A stretch of 5,853 nucleotides of DNA from the NCBI GenBank assembly GCA_030650265.1, contig JAUSEJ010000211.1, forward strand, positions 1 through 5,853, in the 5' to 3' direction. This document shows positions 1 to 5,261 of the stretch, piece by piece. The position numbers were made by a program, and so were the translations under genes. How positions within the stretch are numbered: position 1 is the first letter of the stretch; every line of letters starts with the position of its first letter. The notes under the pieces were generated by a model. That model was not told where the DNA came from, made no database searches, and saw nothing but the letters and a program-made list of their open reading frames with translations. This stretch comes from Dehalococcoidia bacterium. GTDB lineage: Bacteria > Chloroflexota > Dehalococcoidia > JACPQF01.

Positions 1-28
1 GCATCTTGCTGGCCTTGCTGACGTGTTT

Positions 29-115
29 TGTCATGCTGAGTCATTCCGCAGAAGGACGAAGCATCCGTGAGGGGGCTGGCTGAAGTGGACGGACCCTTCG
101 TTCCTCAGGGTGACA
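29..115. repeat. Imperfect palindromic repeat upstream of the thiolase gene
   Basis: The outer arms TGTCATGCTGAG (29-40) and CTCAGGGTGACA (104-115) are inverted repeats matching at 10 of 12 positions. A second inner pair, GGACGAAGCATCC (54-66) against GGACCCTTCGTTCC (91-104), also folds back with two mismatches and one bulge, leaving a loop at about 67-90. From memory this resembles a repeat family (TGTCAT..CTGAG ... CTCAGGGTGACA) scattered between genes in many environmental bacterial genomes. It contains no ORF, so it would be a non-coding palindromic or MITE-like element. No convincing target-site duplication is visible. It ends about 40 bp before the thiolase start, so it could affect that gene's transcription or its mRNA 5' end. 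Confidence 0.6.
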
Positions 116-156
116 GTGAAATGACCCTTATTAGTTGAGAGCAAAGGAAGGTAATT

Positions 157-1362
157 ATGGCTACAGGCATTCGCGATAAAGTAGTGATTCTTGGTATGGG
201 CTGCACCAAGTTTGGTGAGCGTTGGGACGTCGGGGCGGAGCAGCTTATGGTCGAGTCTTTCACCGGGGCCTTGGCGGACGCCGGCATCGACCGTAGCGAA
301 ATACAGGCTGCCTGGCTAGGCAATGCCTATGTCCAATACAGCGTGGGCAGGAGCGCCGTGCCGCTGTCCTTGAATCTACGTCTGTCTATCCCCGTTACGA
401 GGGTGGAGAACTTCTGCGCCACCGGCACCGAAGCTTTCCGGGCCGCCTGCTACGCTGTCGCTTCTGGCGCTACTGATATTGCCATGGCGCTTGGCGCCGA
501 AAAGCTCAAGGACACTGGCTACGGCGGCCTCCCCAATTTCGGCTCGACCGACGGAATCATGAAGTTTCTCTTGAATCCGTCGTTGACTCCCCCGGGCTCA
601 TTTGCCCAGTTGGCCAGCGCCTATGCGACCAAACACAGTATTCCCATGGAGGATCTCAAAAGGGCAATTGCCCATATCTCGGTGAAAAGCCACGCCAACG
701 CTGTACATAACCCCCGCGCCCACCTGCGTAAGCCGATTTCTATGGAGGAGGCGTTAGCGGCGCCGATCGTGGCCTACCCCCTCGGTCTTTACGACTGCTG
801 TGGTGTAAGCGATGGCTCGGCCTGCGCCATTGTCACCACGCCGGAGATCGCCAGGTCGATGGGTAAGAAGGACCTGATTTCGGTCAAGGCTCTTCAGATC
901 TCGGCGAGCAACGGCTCAGAAATTGGCTTCGACGACTGGGACGGCGATCACTTCGAGACTACCGCCAGGTGTAGCGTCCAGGCCTACAAGGAAGCGGGAA
1001 TCACCAGGCCCCGGGAAGAGATCAGCATGATGGAGGTTCACGACTGCTTCTCCATCACCGAGCTGGTAACTATGGAAGACCTCTATATCTCGGAGCGGGG
1101 AGGCGCCGTCAAGGACGTCATGGAAGGGTTCTTCGATCGGGACGGCAAGGTTCCCTGCCAGATAGATGGCGGCCTGAAGTGCTTCGGGCACCCGATAGGC
1201 GCTTCCGGCCTGCGAATGATGTATGAGATGTACCTCCAGTTGCTGGGGCGGGCAGGCCCGCGCCAGTTGCCGAACCCGCGTTTCGGACTTACGCACAATC
1301 TTGGTGGCCCACCCTCGCAGAACGTTTGCAGTATCGGCATCGTCGGCCACTACGGCGAGTAA
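157..1362 (+). CDS. SCP2-type thiolase / acetyl-CoA acetyltransferase family protein
   Basis: This 401-residue cytoplasmic enzyme is of the usual length for the SCP2/archaeal-type thiolases, which make or break a C-C bond beta to a CoA thioester. The expected active-site elements are present in order: nucleophilic Cys87 in NFCATG, the HDCF loop (His295, Cys297) diagnostic of SCP2-type thiolases, GGLKCFGHPIGASG with His345, and the C-terminal THNLGG at 379-384. In characterised SCP2 thiolases the HDCF cysteine is the acid/base residue, so the protein looks catalytically complete. The ATG start is preceded by AAGGAAGG (144-151) with a 5-nt spacer. Many relatives work with a small DUF35 (OB-fold/zinc ribbon) partner; none is encoded here, though one could lie upstream. 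The reaction type is likely. The substrate is unknown, and a thiolase-like retro-aldolase role is a weaker alternative because Cys87 is intact. Confidence 0.9.
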   Translation: MATGIRDKVVILGMGCTKFGERWDVGAEQLMVESFTGALADAGIDRSEIQAAWLGNAYVQYSVGRSAVPLSLNLRLSIPVTRVENFCATGTEAFRAACYAVASGATDIAMALGAEKLKDTGYGGLPNFGSTDGIMKFLLNPSLTPPGSFAQLASAYATKHSIPMEDLKRAIAHISVKSHANAVHNPRAHLRKPISMEEALAAPIVAYPLGLYDCCGVSDGSACAIVTTPEIARSMGKKDLISVKALQISASNGSEIGFDDWDGDHFETTARCSVQAYKEAGITRPREEISMMEVHDCFSITELVTMEDLYISERGGAVKDVMEGFFDRDGKVPCQIDGGLKCFGHPIGASGLRMMYEMYLQLLGRAGPRQLPNPRFGLTHNLGGPPSQNVCSIGIVGHYGE

Positions 1363-1401
1363 CCGGAGGTTCGATAACGAATCGACTCGCGGTTCTGATC
1401 A

Positions 1402-1438
1402 GTAGGGGCAATCCTTCTATGGAAGGATTCGCCCCTAC
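1402..1438. repeat. 16-bp hairpin repeat between thiolase and ThDP enzyme 1
   Basis: Left arm 1402-1417 (GTAGGGGCAATCCTTC) pairs with right arm 1422-1438 through 16 base pairs, closed by the tetraloop TATG (1418-1421), with one bulged C at 1430. The right arm read in reverse complement carries GGGGCGAATCC where the left has GGGGCAATCC, so one G seems lost from the left arm. No T-run follows on either strand, so it is not a standard intrinsic terminator, although it could stall polymerase or protect the 3' end of the thiolase mRNA. From memory, GTAGGGGC...GCCCCTAC palindromes are a dispersed intergenic repeat in several environmental lineages including Chloroflexota. Confidence 0.7.
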
Positions 1439-1477
1439 CCCGGTTAGCGACCAGTAGACACAACGTCAGTAATTCAC

Positions 1478-1484
1478 GGGGAGG
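1478..1484 (+). promoter_or_regulatory. Ribosome binding site that fixes a TTG start
   Basis: GGGGAGG lies 6 nt before the TTG at 1491 but 18 nt before the first in-frame ATG (1503). The spacing selects TTG as the start. A second TTG at 1486 is too close to the site to be used. Confidence 0.75.
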
Positions 1485-1490
1485 ATTGAT

Positions 1491-3380
1491 TTGAGCGATA
1501 TAATGTACGGCGAGAAGACGGTAGCCATAGCCTTGAAAGAAGAGGGCGTAGACGCCCTGTTCGGCGTCCACGGCGAGAACAGCTTGCTGGTGGACGAAGG
1601 CTGCAAGCTGGGAATGAAATTATTTCACGTGCGTCACGAACAGGCGGCAGCGTATGCCGCGGACGCCTATGCCCGCTGCCTGCGCAAGCCGGGGGTTGTC
1701 TTCGTCCACCGGACCAGCGGCTTTGCCAACATCGTACCGGGTCTATACCACGCCAAAGGGGTCGGGAGCCCGATCGTGGCGATTGCGGGCACCCGGGGTT
1801 TGGTCGCCGATGGAGACGGAATGGGTGTCCATCAGGGAGGGAAGAGCCCGGCCGAGCTGGCTCAGGGTATATGCAAGTGGACGCAGCGGATCACCAATCC
1901 CCATGTCCTCTCGTTTTGGGTCAGGAAGGCCATGATGGATTCGGTTCAATACCCTCAAGGACCGATAACCCTTGAGATGCCCGCCGATATCGGCAAGGCG
2001 AAGGGAACTCAGGACCAGCTCAAGTACATAGATAAGGCGAAAGTGCCGGCAGTTCCCAAGACGGCTGGTGATCCCACCTGTGTGCAGAAAGTAGTGGAGA
2101 TTCTCCTTCAGGCGAAGCGACCGGTTGTTATCGCTGGCGACGGCGTCTACTGGTCGGACGCCATGGCCGAGCTAGTGGAGTTTGCCGAGCTTCTCCAAAT
2201 ACCAACCTGTTCGAGGAGGACGGCCCGGGGTGCGGTGCCGGAGAGCCATCCACTGGCTTTCACTCCCTCCTACCGCCGGGGCTTCCTTGAGGGCGCCGAT
2301 GTGATCTGCATCCTCGGCCACCGGATAAACTCGCTCGACGAATGGTTCGAGCCCCCGGATTGGAAGCGAGAGGCCAAGTACCTCCAGGTTCAGGAGGTTG
2401 CCGAAGACATCTGGTACGCTTTGCCTACCGAGGCGGCGGTGGTAGGGTCCAGCAAGCTGGTCTTGCGACAGATGATCGAGTGCGCCCGCAGCCTAATCGG
2501 GACTAAGGGCGTGGACAGGGCGGAGTGGGTGGAAGCCTTGAGCTTGGCTAAGGAGAAGGTAGTCAGAGGAAAAAAGGAAGCAGTGCAGAGAGCCATGACA
2601 CTCAAGCCGGTTCACCCCCAGGCCCTGGCCGGCGAGATCGCCAGCTTCCTTGACCCCACTTCCACTATCATCTATGATTCCCTTACCGTTACCGCCTTTA
2701 TGACCGGACAGGTGGAAGCGCGGTATGCCGGGCAGGTGCTGGATGCAGGTATGTTCCAGACCCTGGGACATGGGGTAGGAATGGCCATTGGCGCGCAAGC
2801 GGCGAGGCCGGGGAAGCAGGTGCTCGTTCTCATGGGAGATGGCGGCTTTGGCATCGGCGGCATGGACATGGAGACCCTACTTAGATGCAATCTGCCGGCA
2901 GTGTTCGTGCTATTCAACAACTCCTCCTGGGGAGGCAAGGCCTGGATGAAGGAGCAATGGTATCAAGGCGCCGCCGCCTATCCGGATATGCTGCCCGATA
3001 TCAGGTACGACCAGATGTTCGGCGCCCTTGGCTGCCACACCGAGTTGGTGACCGAATCCTCGGGAATACGGCCTGCCCTCTATCGCGCCTTCAATTCGGG
3101 TCGCACGGCGCTAATAAACGTAATCGGCGACACCAACGAGCTTCATGCGGTGAGGCAGAGAACCAATCTTCTGGAGACCTGGGCCCGGGAGGACCGGGAA
3201 GAGATGGCCGAGGAGGCGCAGGCGGAGCTGAGGAAATATTCGTTTGGAACACTGGTGAGAACGCAGAAGATGATGCGTGATTTCGTCTTCGGGATTGACG
3301 TGCCGCTGAAAGAGTTAGCCGACGCAGCAGGTGTGTCGCTGGAGGCGCCGGTGACCGTTCGCAAAATAGAAAAAAGGTAG
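1491..3380 (+). CDS. ThDP-dependent lyase/carboligase-like enzyme (acetolactate synthase superfamily) with C-terminal extension
   Basis: This 629-residue protein has the three-domain layout of ThDP enzymes: an N-terminal PYR domain (about 1-175), a central domain (about 195-335) and a C-terminal PP domain (about 370-550). Glu50 in RHEQAAAYAADAYA is the catalytic Glu that activates ThDP. The Mg/ThDP motif starts at GDGG (449-452) and ends at NN (476-477). Around the active site it has FGVHG (24-28), His73 and Gln115. By remembered alignment FGVHG, Glu50 and Gln115 match benzaldehyde lyase (LHG, Glu50, Gln113), while His73 matches benzoylformate decarboxylase His70. The usual GPG turn reads TSG at 75-77. 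About 80 residues follow the core, including a charged, probably helical stretch (562-582). VOC follows after 16 nt. Automated annotation would probably say acetolactate synthase, but no regulatory subunit or branched-chain amino acid gene is nearby. A 2-hydroxyacyl-CoA lyase is another option. Family sure, reaction unknown. Confidence 0.88.
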   Translation: MSDIMYGEKTVAIALKEEGVDALFGVHGENSLLVDEGCKLGMKLFHVRHEQAAAYAADAYARCLRKPGVVFVHRTSGFANIVPGLYHAKGVGSPIVAIAGTRGLVADGDGMGVHQGGKSPAELAQGICKWTQRITNPHVLSFWVRKAMMDSVQYPQGPITLEMPADIGKAKGTQDQLKYIDKAKVPAVPKTAGDPTCVQKVVEILLQAKRPVVIAGDGVYWSDAMAELVEFAELLQIPTCSRRTARGAVPESHPLAFTPSYRRGFLEGADVICILGHRINSLDEWFEPPDWKREAKYLQVQEVAEDIWYALPTEAAVVGSSKLVLRQMIECARSLIGTKGVDRAEWVEALSLAKEKVVRGKKEAVQRAMTLKPVHPQALAGEIASFLDPTSTIIYDSLTVTAFMTGQVEARYAGQVLDAGMFQTLGHGVGMAIGAQAARPGKQVLVLMGDGGFGIGGMDMETLLRCNLPAVFVLFNNSSWGGKAWMKEQWYQGAAAYPDMLPDIRYDQMFGALGCHTELVTESSGIRPALYRAFNSGRTALINVIGDTNELHAVRQRTNLLETWAREDREEMAEEAQAELRKYSFGTLVRTQKMMRDFVFGIDVPLKELADAAGVSLEAPVTVRKIEKR

Positions 3381-3396
3381 GCAGAAGGAGAGCAAA

Positions 3397-3843
3397 GTGA
3401 AGGCAGAGAAGATCGATCGCGTTCACATCGCCGTCAAGGACCTCGACAAGGCCACCAAGTTCTTTTCGAAGATGCTCGGCACTACGTTCAGCCGGACCCC
3501 GGTCGTAAACGAAGACGTCAAAGTGAGGGTCGCCTTCTCACCGATCGGTCTCGAGATCGTTGAATCCTCTTCTCCCGACTCGGCCTTCGCCAAATTCATC
3601 GAGACCAGGGGCGAGGGGATGTTCAGTCTCTGCTTCAAAGTCCCCGATCTCGAGGAGGCAATCGAGAAATGTCAGTCTATGGGTATGAGATTGGTAGCAC
3701 GCCCCGGCGGCGGCGAGTTGAAAGAGGCGCAGTTCCACCCCAAGGATTGCTTCGGTGTCAGCATCGTGCTATGCGAGTACGAGGATACGCACGGCGCCGA
3801 AGTGGCACGCTTTCGCCAGCCAGGCGCAGCGAAGGCCGAGTAG
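3397..3843 (+). CDS. VOC-superfamily protein, methylmalonyl-CoA-epimerase-like but with altered metal site
   Basis: This 148-residue protein has two glyoxalase-fold modules: the first spans about 6-56 (RVHIAVKDLDKATKFFSKMLG through LEIVE) and the second about 74-128 (MFSLCFKVPDLEEAIEK through GVSIVLCE). The layout and the GEG, FHPKD and GVSI segments recall methylmalonyl-CoA epimerase. Metal-dependent members use two residues from each module. Module 1 keeps His10 and Glu53. In module 2 the GEG.HHIAF His is replaced (GEGMFSLCF, Ser77) and the ligand Glu in the GVLIEL-type strand is Val124. A normal epimerase metal centre is therefore doubtful. The start is GTG, preceded by AAGGAG (3385-3390) with a 6-nt spacer, 16 nt after the ThDP gene stop. 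The tail after residue 128 is short and probably disordered. Fold assignment is firm. Function is open: an epimerase or isomerase on a CoA ester, or a small accessory or binding protein for the ThDP enzyme. Confidence 0.85.
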   Translation: MKAEKIDRVHIAVKDLDKATKFFSKMLGTTFSRTPVVNEDVKVRVAFSPIGLEIVESSSPDSAFAKFIETRGEGMFSLCFKVPDLEEAIEKCQSMGMRLVARPGGGELKEAQFHPKDCFGVSIVLCEYEDTHGAEVARFRQPGAAKAE

Positions 3844-3913
3844 GGATTTTCGCCTTACAATTATTGGCAGGAGTCAGTTAGTCGACCCTTTATGATTGCA
3901 TTTGCGTCACGTC

Positions 3914-3989
3914 GTTGTATGGGCCAAGCGTTTGCAAACTTGCATGAAAGCCAGTCCTAGATCCCTCGCAAACGCTTGGCCCATACAGC
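3914..3989. repeat. Perfect 19-bp inverted repeat in the VOC / acyl-CoA dehydrogenase gap
   Basis: GTATGGGCCAAGCGTTTGC at 3917-3935 is repeated exactly in inverse at 3968-3986, separated by a 32-nt loop (3936-3967). Pairing continues outward with T-A (3916/3987), a T-G wobble (3915/3988) and G-C (3914/3989). The inner end of the left arm overlaps a small palindrome, GTTTGCAAAC (3930-3939), so an alternative fold is possible. No T-run follows on either strand, no transposase is near and no flanking duplication is evident. It may be a small palindromic or MITE-like element, or an RNA hairpin ending or processing the upstream transcript. The rest of the 229-bp gap (3844-4072) shows only the candidate promoter described separately. 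Confidence 0.75.
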
Positions 3990-4021
3990 TACTACTGCTA
4001 CGGCAAATCATACCTGTCACA

Positions 4022-4049
4022 AAGACAACGACACCCATATTACTATAAT
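4022..4049 (+). promoter_or_regulatory. Candidate sigma-70-type promoter for the acyl-CoA dehydrogenase unit
   Basis: A perfect -10 hexamer TATAAT (4044-4049) lies 16 nt downstream of AAGACA (4022-4027), a 4-of-6 match to the -35 consensus. Transcription would begin near 4055-4057, just ahead of the ribosome site GGAGGAG (4061-4067) and the ATG at 4073, giving a leader of under 20 nt. The position after the hairpin in the longest gap of the window fits a new transcription unit. Hexamers of this kind occur by chance, so this is a candidate only. Confidence 0.4.
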
Positions 4050-4072
4050 GCTGGAAAAACGGAGGAGACGAC

Positions 4073-5245
4073 ATGCAGATTGATTTCACGCTAAGTAAGG
4101 AACAAGGAGACCTCAAGCAGCGCGCCCACGCCTACGCTTTGGAATTCAGGCCTTTCGTCGCCGACTATGATGCGGCTAACCGGGCTCCAATCGCCGAGAC
4201 AGTCGAAGCAGCGAGAAGACACAACCTTCTGGGGATCACGATGCCCAAAGAGTACGGCGGCCTGAACATGACGGCGACGGACTATCTTGTCGCCCACGAG
4301 GAGGTAATCAGAACCGGCACGCTCCAGGCCTTGAGCGAGGCTCTGTTTGGCACCAGCGGCCCCGGCGCCAGCCTCTGTTTGCGGTCTGACAATGAGGTGC
4401 TGCGGCAGAAATTCCTGGCCGGTATCGTCAGCGGCAAGAAGATGTGTGCCATCACCATGACTGAGCCAATGTACGGATCTAACCTGGACGATCTCCAGAC
4501 AACGGCCGAGGAGAAGTCCGACCACTTTGTGATCAATGGTAGTAAGCGATTCATCACCGGTGCCCTCGACGACGAACTCTACGCGACCTTCGTCCGCTTC
4601 AACAACATCCCCGGCTCCCGCGGGATCGGGTCAATCATGATCGAGGCCGGCACTCCGGGCGTCACCATTTTGGAAGGCCCCGCCTTTGTCGGCGCCCGCG
4701 GCGTCCCCCACGGTGAGCTCTATTTCGAAAACGCCAAGGTTCCCAAGGAGAACTTGATGTTCAGGGAAGGGAATTTCGGCCGGATGATGGAGCCCTTCAA
4801 TATGGAAAGGCTGCACAACGCCTGTGGCGCCGTTGGCTGGGCGGAAGCGGCACTCGACGAGGCGCTCAAGTACACCCAAACGAGGAAAGCCTTCGGCAAG
4901 TTCATCTGCGAATTTCAGGCGGTCTATCAGGATCTCGCCGAGATGGCGACGCAGATTCAAGCAGCCCGTTGCCTTGTCTACCGGGCGGCGTCCACGGCAG
5001 TTGATGGTAGATATCCTCAGTTGATGGATGTAACCATGGCCAAACTCTTTGCCAGCCAGGTGGTCACGATGGTCGCGCAGAAAGCGATGATTCTGCACGG
5101 TGGCGACGGCACGACAATGAACTTTCCGATCCAGCGGATCTGGCGGGGAAGTCAGATCTATCCCGTCGCCGGTGGCTCGCCAGCCATTCTCCGCAACATG
5201 ATTGCCGGCCGGATGCTAAACAGGAAATTCGACCAGCACAAGTAG
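4073..5245 (+). CDS. Acyl-CoA dehydrogenase family flavoprotein
   Basis: This 390-residue protein matches the usual length of FAD-dependent acyl-CoA dehydrogenases, which introduce an alpha,beta double bond into acyl-CoAs and pass electrons to electron-transfer flavoprotein. The N-terminal helical domain (about 1-120) contains MPKEYGGL. The middle beta domain carries ITMTEPMYGSN (127-137) and GSKRFITG (156-163). The C-terminal helical domain has TRKAFGKF (270-277), Gln282 and LHGGDG (341-346). The common catalytic Glu of the YEGTSE motif is missing: the corresponding segment reads VAGGSPAIL (365-373). Glu245 in MERL sits where isovaleryl-CoA and long-chain dehydrogenases place their base, so it is the best candidate. 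The gapless resemblance of WRGSQIYPVAGGS to the CaiA (crotonobetainyl-CoA reductase) end, recalled from memory, suggests a CaiA-like branch. The start is set by GGAGGAG (4061-4067) with a 5-nt spacer. Substrate not determinable. Confidence 0.92.
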   Translation: MQIDFTLSKEQGDLKQRAHAYALEFRPFVADYDAANRAPIAETVEAARRHNLLGITMPKEYGGLNMTATDYLVAHEEVIRTGTLQALSEALFGTSGPGASLCLRSDNEVLRQKFLAGIVSGKKMCAITMTEPMYGSNLDDLQTTAEEKSDHFVINGSKRFITGALDDELYATFVRFNNIPGSRGIGSIMIEAGTPGVTILEGPAFVGARGVPHGELYFENAKVPKENLMFREGNFGRMMEPFNMERLHNACGAVGWAEAALDEALKYTQTRKAFGKFICEFQAVYQDLAEMATQIQAARCLVYRAASTAVDGRYPQLMDVTMAKLFASQVVTMVAQKAMILHGGDGTTMNFPIQRIWRGSQIYPVAGGSPAILRNMIAGRMLNRKFDQHK

Positions 5246-5261
5246 GGAAGGAATTACCTTT

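Noticed and set aside
110..134. Promoter for the thiolase using GTGACA (110-115) and TATTAG (129-134)
   Set aside because: The spacer is only 13 nt, and no better -10 hexamer occurs at 16-18 nt.
916..1350. 144-codon minus-strand open frame opposite the thiolase 3' half
   Set aside because: It is a shadow of the thiolase, which carries the HDCF and GHP motifs over the same bases.
1402..1438. Rho-independent terminator for the thiolase
   Set aside because: The stem is strong, but the bases after it (CCCGGTTAGCG) contain no T-run, and none exists on the other strand.
2885..3280. 131-codon + strand open frame overlapping ThDP enzyme 1
   Set aside because: It overlaps the conserved ThDP-binding region in another frame, its product is low-complexity and Gly/Arg-rich, and no good ribosome site precedes it.
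1491..3380. Assignment as biosynthetic acetolactate synthase (ilvB)
   Set aside because: The active-site segments resemble benzaldehyde lyase more closely, no small subunit or branched-chain biosynthesis gene is adjacent, and the neighbours are acyl-CoA enzymes.
3914..3989. Integron attC site
   Set aside because: The ends do not fit the attC core consensus (GTTRRRY / RYYYAAC), the arms are perfectly paired without the extrahelical bases typical of attC, and no gene-cassette structure is present.
4631..5098. 155-codon open frame on the minus strand inside the acyl-CoA dehydrogenase gene
   Set aside because: It is antisense to a gene with clear family motifs, its translation shows no recognisable domain, and such frames arise from the codon bias of the real gene.
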